A stretch of DNA of 64,000 nt from positions 1 through 64,000 of the forward strand of contig CAVGWA010000001.1 of assembly GCA_963632935.1 (NCBI GenBank). The letters are read 5' to 3'. Below the pieces are notes generated by a model. It worked only from the letters and a program-made list of their open reading frames with translations, had not been told where the DNA came from and made no database searches. This document shows, one piece after another, positions 1 through 7,965 of the stretch (within the stretch, counting starts at the first letter, position 1; the number at the start of each line of letters is the position of its first letter). Both the position numbers and the translations under genes were made by a program. The DNA is from Coprosoma sp963632935. Lineage in GTDB: Bacteria > Bacillota_I > Bacilli_A > RF39 > UBA660.

Positions 1-2
1 CA

Positions 3-353
3 TTTTTAGCTCTTTTTGAAGCTGATGAAGAACAGTTAAATAAGATGGCTAAAGGGAGTGGTTTTGTGGATAAGGTAAGAGGAGAAATTGTTAGACTTAA
101 TAAAGATCAAAGGTTTTCAGAGTTTTTAACAGCTGAAGAAGAAGAGGCAAAATATACAGCAACAATTAAATACAATGCGAAAAAGGAAGGTTTTGAAGAA
201 GGACACTCAGAAGGACACTCAGAAGGACTTGAAGAAGGACGTGCAGAGGAAAAAATTGATATTGCAAAAAAATTGTTAAAAACAGGTATGAACATACAAA
301 ATATAGCTGAAATAACAGAATTAGATATTAAACAAATAGAAAAATTACAATAA
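3..353 (+). CDS. Rpn/PD-(D/E)XK-type transposase-like nuclease, C-terminal part (cut by window edge)
   Basis: The frame is open from the first bases, so only the last ~116 residues are visible. The motif FLALFEADEEQL followed by a conserved helical stretch, a Glu/Gly-rich repeat (EEGHSEGHSEGLEEG) and a short helical tail ending in IEKLQ is typical of the C-terminus of the Rpn/PF12784 family. Those proteins are PD-(D/E)XK nucleases related to transposase-like recombination-promoting factors; the catalytic core lies outside the window. The ATG at 45 is internal and probably not the true start. Family assignment rests on pattern recognition of this tail only. Confidence 0.6.
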   Translation, partial: FLALFEADEEQLNKMAKGSGFVDKVRGEIVRLNKDQRFSEFLTAEEEEAKYTATIKYNAKKEGFEEGHSEGHSEGLEEGRAEEKIDIAKKLLKTGMNIQNIAEITELDIKQIEKLQ

Positions 354-370
354 AAGGCTTAAAAAATCAA

Positions 371-398
371 ACTACACATAATGGTGTAGACTTTTTTT
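371..398 (+). terminator. Intrinsic terminator after the Rpn-like gene
   Basis: CTACAC (372-377) and GTGTAG (384-389) form a 6-bp stem with a 6-nt loop, followed by C and seven T (392-398), 18 bp after the stop codon. Confidence 0.7.
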
Positions 399-411
399 GT
401 AGAAATAATAT

Positions 412-445
412 GCAAAATAAAAAAACAAGAGTTTTAAGTCTTGTT
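412..445 (-). terminator. Intrinsic terminator of the parA-parB-mscS block
   Basis: Read on the minus strand, AACAAGA (445-439) pairs with TCTTGTT (430-424) across an 8-nt loop and runs into a T-rich tract (423-412). The stop codon of the MscS gene lies at the edge of the stem. Confidence 0.65.
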
Positions 446-1232
446 AAACGTTATGGACATCTAATTGTTCATAAGATAATGTTAAATTACCATTTTCTGC
501 TTCTTTTTTTAATTCTCTTTGGAATACTCTTTTGAAGTCAAAGTCTTTTAATGGAGATACTGTTGCTTCTATTCTATATACTACGTAACTTGCTTGAAGT
601 TCTTCTATACCTAATATTTTTATTGGTGATTTTAGATAAGTTATTTGTTTACTAACTCTATCACAAACATTTTTTAGGGCGGTTTCTATTTTTTCTAGGT
701 TATCTTCATATGATAGTCCTAAATCTAGTAGGCAAATTGATGGCATCATACTGTAATTTATTACTTCTGTTATATTTCTATTAGCAATTATTTTTACTTC
801 GCCCGTTACTGCTCTTAGTTTTGTTGTTTTCATTCCTAGAGCAATTACGGTTCCTCTAAAGTCGCCAATTTTAATGTTATCTCCTACTTTAAATTGTTCA
901 TCAGTTACTATGCCTGTTCCACTTATGAAGTCTTTAAGTAAATCTTGAATAGCAAGTCCAGCTACTACTCCGACTACTCCTAATGATGTTACTAGGGCTT
1001 TTGTGTCTACACCCCAGATATCTAATATCATTAGGATTACAACAACTAGTAGTAAATATTTTAATATGTTACTTACTAGTGTTATCATTGTCATGGCTTT
1101 TTTGTTACCCTTTTCTTTGGCTCTTTTAAGTCCAAATGTGTTAAATAGATTTTTAAATATGAAATAAATTATGAATGTTACTAGAATTACAAAAAATGTG
1201 CTTACTATTTCTTTTGTTAATATTTTTTCCAT
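444..1232 (-). CDS. Small-conductance mechanosensitive channel (MscS family)
   Basis: 262 aa. Three N-terminal hydrophobic segments (about residues 10-32, 50-75 and 85-105) precede a beta-rich cytoplasmic domain. The third helix is the Gly/Ala-rich pore helix of MscS (VTSLGVVGVVAGLAIQDLLK), followed by DFISGTGIVTDEQFKVGD, the usual entry into the beta domain. The family opens under membrane tension to release osmolytes during hypo-osmotic shock. The length suits a compact YkuT-type channel. It lies 3 bp downstream of parB on the same strand and probably shares its transcript; a terminator follows. No functional link to ParAB is implied. Confidence 0.9.
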   Translation of the reverse strand: MEKILTKEIVSTFFVILVTFIIYFIFKNLFNTFGLKRAKEKGNKKAMTMITLVSNILKYLLLVVVILMILDIWGVDTKALVTSLGVVGVVAGLAIQDLLKDFISGTGIVTDEQFKVGDNIKIGDFRGTVIALGMKTTKLRAVTGEVKIIANRNITEVINYSMMPSICLLDLGLSYEDNLEKIETALKNVCDRVSKQITYLKSPIKILGIEELQASYVVYRIEATVSPLKDFDFKRVFQRELKKEAENGNLTLSYEQLDVHNV

Positions 1233-1235
1233 ATA

Positions 1236-2111
1236 TTATTCCTTTACATTTAAAATTTCTAAAATTCTATTTAGGTCGGCTGCATTACTAAAACTTATTT
1301 CTATTTTTTTCTCTTTTATTTTAACTTTTGTATCTAGTCTTTCTCTAAGCAAATCTTGAACGTAGATGTATTCTGCGTTTTTTTGTTTTCTTACTGTTTG
1401 GTGTTTTTTTGTTGCATTTTCGCTTTGATTTTCTATATCCCTTACGGTTAGACCGTTTTCAACTATGCTGTTTGCCATTTTGATTATTTCTTCTTCATCT
1501 TCTAATTTACTTAAAGCTCTAGCATGTCCCATGGATAATTTTCCTTCAATTATCATGTCTTGAACTTCGCCTGGCAATCTTAATAGTCCAATCATATTTG
1601 TGATATGACTTCTACTTTTGCTTACTTTTTTTGCGAGTTCTTCTTGGGTTAGATTTAGTTTTTCTAGCAAGCTTTTATATGCTTTTGCTTCTTCTAGGGC
1701 GTTTAAGTTTTCTCTTTGAAGATTTTCTAGTAAAGCTATTTCAGCCATTTTTTCATCGCTTAGTTGTCTTATGATTGCTGGTATTGTTTTATTTCCAGCT
1801 ATTTTGCTTGCTCTTAGTCTTCTTTCTCCAGCTATTACATCGTATCCTTTAATGCTCTTTTTTACGATTATTGGTTGGAATACACCATTTTCTTTTATTG
1901 AGTTTGCTAATTCGTTTAGAGCATCTTCGTCAAATATTGTTCTTGGTTGATATGGATTTGGTCTTATATCATCTACATTTAATTCTACTATTTCTTCGCC
2001 TTTTGCTTCTTCATACATTGTTTTTTCAAAATCTGTTACGTTGTTTACGTTTAGGTTATCTAAATCAAATAATTGTTCTAGACCTTTACCTAGTGCTCTT
2101 CTATTTTCCAT
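1236..2111 (-). CDS. parB: Chromosome partitioning protein ParB/Spo0J
   Basis: 291 aa. An N-terminal MENRRALGKGLEQLF leader is typical of Spo0J/ParB. The ParB/sulfiredoxin-type CTPase domain holds IRPNPYQPRTIFD and the GERRLRA box (about residues 50-105). A helix-turn-helix follows (LTQEELAKKVSKSRSHITN, around 150-170), then a C-terminal dimerisation region. It loads on parS sites, slides as a CTP clamp, and works with ParA in origin segregation. The start codon overlaps the end of parA by 11 bp, so the pair is probably translationally coupled. No clear parS site was seen in the window. Noc is the alternative; adjacency to parA favours Spo0J. Confidence 0.95.
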   Translation of the reverse strand: MENRRALGKGLEQLFDLDNLNVNNVTDFEKTMYEEAKGEEIVELNVDDIRPNPYQPRTIFDEDALNELANSIKENGVFQPIIVKKSIKGYDVIAGERRLRASKIAGNKTIPAIIRQLSDEKMAEIALLENLQRENLNALEEAKAYKSLLEKLNLTQEELAKKVSKSRSHITNMIGLLRLPGEVQDMIIEGKLSMGHARALSKLEDEEEIIKMANSIVENGLTVRDIENQSENATKKHQTVRKQKNAEYIYVQDLLRERLDTKVKIKEKKIEISFSNAADLNRILEILNVKE

Positions 2112-2886
2112 TTCTTTTAATCACCTCTTTGGCTAAATTTATGTATGCTTCGGCACCTCTACTTTTTGGATCGTAGCTTATTATTGGTTTTCCATGTGAG
2201 GGTGCTTCTGATAGTCTTACTAGTCTTGGTATGATTGTATCGTATACCCTTTCTTTGAAGTAGCTTTTAATATCTTGAACAACTTCTAATCCTAGATTTG
2301 TTCTATTATCCAACATTGTTAGTAATACTCCTTCAATGTCTAGAGTTGGATTTAATGTTTTTTGGGCTAGCATGATTGAATTTAATAATTGCATAATTCC
2401 TTCTAAAGCAAAGAATTCACATTGCACTGGAATAATAACTGAATCTGCAGCTGTTAGGGCGTTTGTTGTTAATATTCCTAAAGATGGTGGACAGTCAATT
2501 ATTATATAATCAAACATGTCTTTTGCATATTCTAGGCTGTTTTTTAATTGTCTACTTTTTGAAAATTCTGGGTCTAATCTGCTTTGTTCTACTAGTTCAA
2601 TATCAACACCGGCTAGACTTATTGTGGCTGGTATGATGTATAGATTTTTGAATTTTGTTTTTCTTATTACTTCTTTTGCTTCTGCTTTTCCAGTTAATAA
2701 GTCATATATGCTTTTTTTTATATCGCCTTTGTCAATGCCTAGACCTGTAGTACTATTTCCTTGTGGATCTAGATCTATTAAAAGGCTTCTTTTTCCTAAG
2801 TATCCTAAAGAAGCGGCTAGGTTTATACTTGAAGTTGTTTTACCAACGCCACCTTTTTGATTGACGAGTGCTATTATTTTTCCCAT
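2101..2886 (-). CDS. parA: Chromosome partitioning ATPase ParA/Soj
   Basis: 261 aa from the chosen start. The deviant Walker A motif KGGVGKTT is at residues 11-18, and IDLDPQGNSTTGLG and IIIDCPPSLG supply the Walker A' and B regions. It is a MinD/ParA-type ATPase that acts with ParB in origin segregation and, in Bacillus, controls DnaA and sporulation timing. An in-frame GTG 9 bp upstream exists, but GGTGG spaced 5 bp before the ATG at 2886 favours MGKIIALVNQ. It is first in a parA-parB-mscS operon. Confidence 0.95.
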   Translation of the reverse strand: MGKIIALVNQKGGVGKTTSSINLAASLGYLGKRSLLIDLDPQGNSTTGLGIDKGDIKKSIYDLLTGKAEAKEVIRKTKFKNLYIIPATISLAGVDIELVEQSRLDPEFSKSRQLKNSLEYAKDMFDYIIIDCPPSLGILTTNALTAADSVIIPVQCEFFALEGIMQLLNSIMLAQKTLNPTLDIEGVLLTMLDNRTNLGLEVVQDIKSYFKERVYDTIIPRLVRLSEAPSHGKPIISYDPKSRGAEAYINLAKEVIKRNGK

Positions 2887-2919
2887 TTGTACCACCAGTT
2901 TCTATAATTATAGCTATAT

Positions 2920-3294
2920 TCATTTTAACACAATAGATGTAATAAATCTATTAATTTTTTTTAATGTAGATGTACTTTTGATTTTTTTCATTGCATCATA
3001 TTGTTTATATAGATATTGTACACCATTTTCTAGGAAGAAATAATGTCTTACATAAAAAATTAATATGATTAATACAATATATAAGATTATTATAAAAAGT
3101 GGAATTTTTGTAAATATTATAACTGATAAGAATAAAAACAATCCATAAAAAAGAGTTACTAAAAGATGGATTAGTCTTTCGTGCTGGAAAAAATTTATTT
3201 TTATTAGATGCTCTTTTATATCCTTTTCAGTTATGTTTTTTGTTTTTATTTTGTTATCTATTTCATTTATATAGTCGTTTAAATATTTTTTCAT
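2920..3294 (-). CDS. Small membrane protein, unknown function
   Basis: About 124 aa. The N-terminal ~45 residues are charged and helical. Two hydrophobic segments follow (roughly 40-62 and 64-85), then a basic C-terminal tail (YDAMKKIKSTSTLKKINRF). The layout is a double-spanning membrane protein with cytoplasmic ends. The ATG at 3294 is preferred over one two codons upstream because AAGGAG is spaced correctly for it. It sits upstream of parA on the same strand, separated by a short gap, so it could be co-transcribed. I do not recognise the family. Confidence 0.7.
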   Translation of the reverse strand: MKKYLNDYINEIDNKIKTKNITEKDIKEHLIKINFFQHERLIHLLVTLFYGLFLFLSVIIFTKIPLFIIILYIVLIILIFYVRHYFFLENGVQYLYKQYDAMKKIKSTSTLKKINRFITSIVLK

Positions 3295-3377
3295 AATCAT
3301 TCTCCTTAATTTTATTTTAACACAATTTGAATGTTTTTATTTTAAAAGTTATAATATTGATGAAAGGATTTGATTTT

Positions 3378-3869
3378 ATGGAATTATTTGATGTAATTAA
3401 TAAGCGTTTTTCATGTCGCAAATTTTTGGACAAGCCTGTTAGTAAGGCCAATTTAGATAAAATTTTGAAGGCTGGTATGATGGCTCCTGTTGGTAGGGGC
3501 AAGTATGATGATATGCATATTACGGTTATTACTGATACTGATTTGCTTAATGAAATTAGTAGCTTAACTGATAAAAGTGCGTTTTATTGTGCTAAAGCAT
3601 TAATTATTATATCAGCTAAGGACGATGGACATGGTTTATGCCAAGAAAATTGTGCTTGTGTGGCTGAAAATATGTTGTTAGCTGCTTGTGATTTAAATTT
3701 GGGTTCTATTTATTTGAATTTGGTTATTGGTCTTATTAGGTCTAATAAAGATATTCTTAGTAAACTAAATTTACCTGATGGATTTGTACCTTATGTTGGT
3801 GTTGGTATTGGATATATTGATGGTGATTTAATGATTAAGAATCATGAGATACGTGTTAATTATATTTAA
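3378..3869 (+). CDS. Nitroreductase-family flavoprotein
   Basis: 163 aa. MELFDVINKRFSCRKF is the classic nitroreductase N-terminus with an FMN-phosphate-binding RxSxR-like segment, and LKAGMMAPVGRGKYD matches the conserved A-P-(S/T)-(G/A) region. C-terminal VPYVGVGIGYIDGD matches the usual final strand. These are FMN-dependent NAD(P)H oxidoreductases acting on quinones, nitroaromatics or other acceptors; the substrate is not predictable here. GAAAGGA at 3362-3368 supports the ATG at 3378. At 163 aa it is short for the family (about 170-220), like compact anaerobe versions. A strong terminator follows at once, so it is monocistronic. Confidence 0.85.
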   Translation: MELFDVINKRFSCRKFLDKPVSKANLDKILKAGMMAPVGRGKYDDMHITVITDTDLLNEISSLTDKSAFYCAKALIIISAKDDGHGLCQENCACVAENMLLAACDLNLGSIYLNLVIGLIRSNKDILSKLNLPDGFVPYVGVGIGYIDGDLMIKNHEIRVNYI

Positions 3870-3870
3870 A

Positions 3871-3893
3871 ACGAGGTGGTACCTCGTTTTTTT
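3871..3893 (+). terminator. Intrinsic terminator of the nitroreductase gene
   Basis: ACGAGGT (3871-3877) and ACCTCGT (3881-3887) form a perfect 7-bp stem with a 3-nt loop, running into seven T. It sits 2 bp after the stop codon. Confidence 0.85.
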
Positions 3894-3990
3894 ATCTGCG
3901 TCTTCCTCTACCCTTTAATTCGTTGGAGTCTATATAATTTTTGTCAAATTTTTCTTGAATTGATTTGCTCTAAATAGAGTAATTATAAAT

Positions 3991-5715
3991 TTATTTTGTT
4001 TTTAATTCACTTTCATATAAATGCTTATAGTTTTCATTTGTCTTTAATAACTCTTCATGTGTTCCTTCGGCTTCTACTTTTCCTTCGTTTAAGAATAGTA
4101 TTCTGTCAGAATTTATTATTGTGGATAATCTATGAGCTATGATTAATATTGTATACTCTCCTTGCATATTTTGAATTGCTTTTTGTATTTTATATTGTGT
4201 TTCATTATCTAGGCTACTAGTTGCTTCATCAAACAATATTATTTCTGTTTTTTGAACTAGGGCTCTGGCTATGGCTAATCTTTGTTTTTGTCCGCCTGAT
4301 AATGTTATGCCACCTTCGCCTACTATGGTGTCATATTTATTTGGTAAGGTGTTTATAAATTCATCTAAACAGGCGGTTTTACAAGCTTCTATCATTTCTT
4401 CTTCGGTTAAGTTTTCTTTTACTAAACTTAAATTTTCTCTTATTGACAAATTAAATATATATGGATTTTGATTTATTATTGTTATGTTTCCTCTAATACT
4501 ATCTTTATCTAGTTCACTAATGTTTATTCCATCAATTAATATTTCTCCTTTATTTACTTCATACATTTTATCAAGTAAGCTAAATATGGTACTTTTTCCG
4601 GCTCCTGATTTTCCGACGAAAGCCACTGTTTCATTCGCATTTATTTTGAAATTTAAATTATTTAATATTTGTTTTTCATTATATCCAAATGAAACATTTT
4701 TAAATTCGAAATTACCTTCTACTTTTTCTAGGTGTTTATTTCCGAATTTTTCTTTTTTAAATTCATTACCTTCTATTATTGAAAATACTCTTTCTGATGA
4801 TAGATTAAATTTTTTAATACAGGACATTAAATAATCTAATTCGAAACCTAGGTTAGCAAATCTATCCGAATAGTTATATATAACTAATGCCATAGTTGTT
4901 TCTAAAGTTTGATTTTTTAAGAAGTAAATTATTAATAAAATTAATACAAATTTTAATAAGTAATATAAAGCATACCATAAAGATCTATAATTATCATTAC
5001 TTGTTTCCATTTTATAACGCAAGTTATTTATATTAATTATTTTTTTATCTAAAACTTCTAAAAAGGTTTTTTCAGCATTAAGCATTTTTATATCTCTGGC
5101 ACCCCTTACAATTTCTCCTGTCATACCTGCAACTTTGTCTTCTTCTTTTTTAAAATGTTTTTCTTTTTTAGAATATATTTTTGTTTGGTATGATATAAAA
5201 AGTGATATTAGAATGGCACCTATTACATAGTATATGAATATATAGAAATTAATATATAATATTGATATATATACTCCAATGTCTTCAATAATATATGCTA
5301 TATAACTACCAGAATCATTTAATACTTCAGATATGTTTGCGGTATCACTTGTTAGTCTTTGGATAAATGTACCTGATGAGTTACTATCTAAACTTTTGTT
5401 TTCCAGTTTAAGCATTTCTTTTCCTAAATTTCTTTGTAATTGTCTTGAAATCATTTGGTAGATATAACGCTGACAATATAAACTAATTAAATTAAATATG
5501 TTATTTAACATATAGAATAAAAATATTGCTAAAGACATTAAAAATATTTGTTCATATACTTTATCAGTAATTTGCACTACTAATTTAGCACTTAATATTG
5601 GAATTATAATTCTTATTATAGAAGTTGCTAGATTTAAAAATGTGTAAATAATAAATTGTATTTTTTGATTTTTTACATATTTCCATACTTTTTTCAAATT
5701 TTGTATTAATTCCAT
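3991..5715 (-). CDS. ABC transporter, fused permease and ATPase (exporter type)
   Basis: 574 aa half-transporter. The N-terminal ABC exporter domain has about six hydrophobic helices (residues ~15-300). The nucleotide-binding domain carries Walker A GKSGAGKST, Q-loop INQNPYIF, signature LSGGQKQR, Walker B EIILFDEATSS and the H-loop IIAHRL. It would act as a homo- or heterodimer. Lipid, peptide or drug export is typical of this MsbA/LmrA-like group, but the substrate is unknown. No partner half-transporter is adjacent, favouring a homodimer. GGAGGAG lies just before the ATG. A long AT-rich stretch with only gene remnants lies upstream. Confidence 0.9.
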   Translation of the reverse strand: MELIQNLKKVWKYVKNQKIQFIIYTFLNLATSIIRIIIPILSAKLVVQITDKVYEQIFLMSLAIFLFYMLNNIFNLISLYCQRYIYQMISRQLQRNLGKEMLKLENKSLDSNSSGTFIQRLTSDTANISEVLNDSGSYIAYIIEDIGVYISILYINFYIFIYYVIGAILISLFISYQTKIYSKKEKHFKKEEDKVAGMTGEIVRGARDIKMLNAEKTFLEVLDKKIININNLRYKMETSNDNYRSLWYALYYLLKFVLILLIIYFLKNQTLETTMALVIYNYSDRFANLGFELDYLMSCIKKFNLSSERVFSIIEGNEFKKEKFGNKHLEKVEGNFEFKNVSFGYNEKQILNNLNFKINANETVAFVGKSGAGKSTIFSLLDKMYEVNKGEILIDGINISELDKDSIRGNITIINQNPYIFNLSIRENLSLVKENLTEEEMIEACKTACLDEFINTLPNKYDTIVGEGGITLSGGQKQRLAIARALVQKTEIILFDEATSSLDNETQYKIQKAIQNMQGEYTILIIAHRLSTIINSDRILFLNEGKVEAEGTHEELLKTNENYKHLYESELKTK

Positions 5716-5869
5716 ACTACTCCTCCTTCAATTCACCTAGATTATAAATCTTTGTTCAATGTATTACAAGCCTTAAATTTCAAGGGTAAATATGTTATAA
5801 TTTAGGTGTAGTTAGGGAAGACTATTTTTTATTTATTTAAGACTTCCTTTCAAATTTTAATATCATATT

Positions 5870-6230
5870 GTTTTAATTTTTATTTCCACCACTGTTTTTT
5901 CATCTGATTTATTTTTTTCATTTTCGAGTTGCTCTTTTCTTTTTTCTAAATCAATTCTTTCATTTAGTTCATTAACAATTTGATCATATATAATATACTA
6001 AAATTGTCATCTTTATTGTTTAAAATATTTAAAACATCTTTATCATTTCGTAATTTTTCAATAACATATTTGAAAATATGGATTGTTTTTTATTTTTTAG
6101 TTAATTAATTTCTTAAGTAAATATTCTATTTCTTCAGGTGAATTAATTTTTTTAGTTTCAATTTCTTCTTTAGTAATAATTTTGGTTTTTTAAAAATATC
6201 ATATATCAAAAAAGCAAGTTATATTTTCGA
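5870..6230 (-). pseudogene. Eroded minus-strand coding remnant(s), frameshifted
   Basis: There is no intact gene between 5716 and 6259. On the minus strand three short open stretches follow one another in different frames: one ending KKLIN-stop, one beginning IHIFKYVIEKLRNDKDVLNIL, and one reading DQIVNELNERIDLEKRKEQ. The second and third join sensibly with one frameshift near 5990. The helical, charged composition recalls the C-terminal halves of Rpn-like or phage-type proteins, but I cannot name the ancestor. The remaining bases (5716-5870) show a TATAAT-like box near 5793 and nothing else. Confidence 0.35.
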
Positions 6231-6259
6231 TAAATCACTTGTTTTTAAATGTTTAAACT

Positions 6260-7642
6260 TTACTTTCCGTTTTGCAGTATATCTCGTGCAGCCACTAATC
6301 CTGTTGCGGCGGCTGTAACTATATTACCGGCTTTACCAGAGCCATCTCCTATGAAATAAATATCATAGTCATTTAATTTAAATTTATTGTTTGTTTCTAT
6401 TTCATTACTAAAGAATTTTATTTCTGGCCCGTATAGTAATGTTTCACCATTATTTACTCCAGGTATTATTTCGTTTAGTTTATCTAATCCTTCAATGATA
6501 TTTGTTATTATTCTATGTGGTAGAATTAGGGCTAGATCGCCAGCTACACAATCTTTTAAGGTTGGTGTTATAAAACCTTTATTTATTCTATGCCATTCAC
6601 TTCTTCTTCCTTGTTTTAAATCTTTTAATGTTTGGATTATTGGTTTTCCATCACCTAAAACATTGGCGATATGGGCTATACTTTCACCATATTCTCTTGT
6701 GTTTGTTACAGGCTGGGTTAGATTTACTTTTGATATGAATGCGAAGTTACTATTGTTGGATTTAACATCTTTTAGGGCATGACCATTTACACATATATAT
6801 CCATAGTAATTTTCTTTGGCTACGAATCCTCCTGGGTTTGTACAGAATGTTCTTATTTCATCGTTATATGTTTTTGTTTTGATAAATATTGTTGGATCAT
6901 ATATTACGTTACATAGATTTTCTAATATTTCTTTTCTTACTTCTACTCTAACTCCTATTTCAATGCTTTTAGATAGATAAGATATTTTATATTTATCTGC
7001 TAATGACTGAACCCATTTTGCTCCTGTTCTTCCTGGAGCGATGATTAGTTTTTTAGCTACATATTTTTTGTTTTTACATATTACTTCATGCTTGCTTTTA
7101 TTTATGCTGTGGATATCTATTACTTTTGTTTTATCTAATAGTTCTACTTTATTTTTTTTAAGGTATTGTGTAAAAGCATCTATATAATGTGGTAGTTTAT
7201 CACTACCTAAATGTTTTTGTTTTATTAATAAAAGGCGGGCTCCTGTTAAGGCTACTTTACTTTTTATTTTTACTGCTTCTTCAATGTTTGAGGGATATAT
7301 TTCACTATCCATTTCGAATTTATTAAATATTTTTTCACAGTCATCTATTAATTTGTTTGCTTCATTTTCATCCATGTATTTAAATAGATCACTTTTGCCT
7401 AGTTTAGGTATAAAGTTTAGTTTTCCATCAGAAAATGTACCAGCTCCACCGTAACCTGATAAAATTTGGCATGGTGTGCAATTGGCACATTTTCCTGTTT
7501 TTGTCATTGGACAAAATCTGGTAGATGCATAACGGCCTTCATCTATTAGTAATATTTTTAGATTTTTATTATTTTCTATTAGTTCATATGCGGAAAAAAG
7601 TCCAGCAGGTCCCGCTCCTATTATAATTACATCATAAATCAT
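6260..7642 (-). CDS. FAD-dependent dehydrogenase of the COG2509 family
   Basis: 460 aa. The N-terminal FAD-binding Rossmann motif is GAGPAGLFSAYEL (residues 9-21). The family signature follows: a Cys-rich segment (CPMTKTGKCANCTPCQILSG, ~44-63), then GYGGAGTFSDGKLNF. A C-terminal GDGSGKAGNIVTAAATG binds the second FAD half. COG2509 proteins are predicted oxidoreductases of undefined substrate; the four cysteines could be redox active or bind metal, which is inference. Full length. It is flanked on both sides by non-coding remnants and appears monocistronic. Confidence 0.85.
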   Translation of the reverse strand: MIYDVIIIGAGPAGLFSAYELIENNKNLKILLIDEGRYASTRFCPMTKTGKCANCTPCQILSGYGGAGTFSDGKLNFIPKLGKSDLFKYMDENEANKLIDDCEKIFNKFEMDSEIYPSNIEEAVKIKSKVALTGARLLLIKQKHLGSDKLPHYIDAFTQYLKKNKVELLDKTKVIDIHSINKSKHEVICKNKKYVAKKLIIAPGRTGAKWVQSLADKYKISYLSKSIEIGVRVEVRKEILENLCNVIYDPTIFIKTKTYNDEIRTFCTNPGGFVAKENYYGYICVNGHALKDVKSNNSNFAFISKVNLTQPVTNTREYGESIAHIANVLGDGKPIIQTLKDLKQGRRSEWHRINKGFITPTLKDCVAGDLALILPHRIITNIIEGLDKLNEIIPGVNNGETLLYGPEIKFFSNEIETNNKFKLNDYDIYFIGDGSGKAGNIVTAAATGLVAARDILQNGK

Positions 7643-7965
7643 ATTATCACCAATTTAAGTATATCAGAAAAATATATTTTTTTATTAATTTTTGTTAAAA
7701 TATCAATTTATTTTAGTATCATTTTTTTATTATGCTTTTTTGAATTTTTGTTTGTATGTAATTTAATTAATGAATAACTTAAGGATGTGGTAAATATGGC
7801 ATAACAAATTGGAGATTGTTCTTTAAATATTTGTGAAAGTGCGAGTGAAGATGGGGATGTAAATAAAGCAATTTTTATATTATTTGTAAATAGTTTTGTT
7901 TGATGGAGCTGATATTTAGCATATTTTATTTCTAGGCTTTATTTATATCAATATTTACTGATTTA
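7643..7965 (+). other. Intergenic stretch with a possible dead small gene
   Basis: AT-rich, with no intact gene. On the plus strand AAGGATGTGG precedes an ATG at about 7797, whose reading frame hits a stop at codon 3. Beyond it the same frame stays open for about 34 codons (QIGDCSLNICESASEDGD...). That fits a small gene killed by a nonsense mutation, but it could be chance. No terminator, tRNA or repeat was recognised. Confidence 0.25.

Noticed and set aside
3891..3970. Possible coding remnant on the minus strand (SKSIQEKFDKNYIDSN, ending KGRGRRR)
   Set aside because: It is only about 25 codons, bounded by a stop with no start codon; too short to distinguish a gene remnant from chance.
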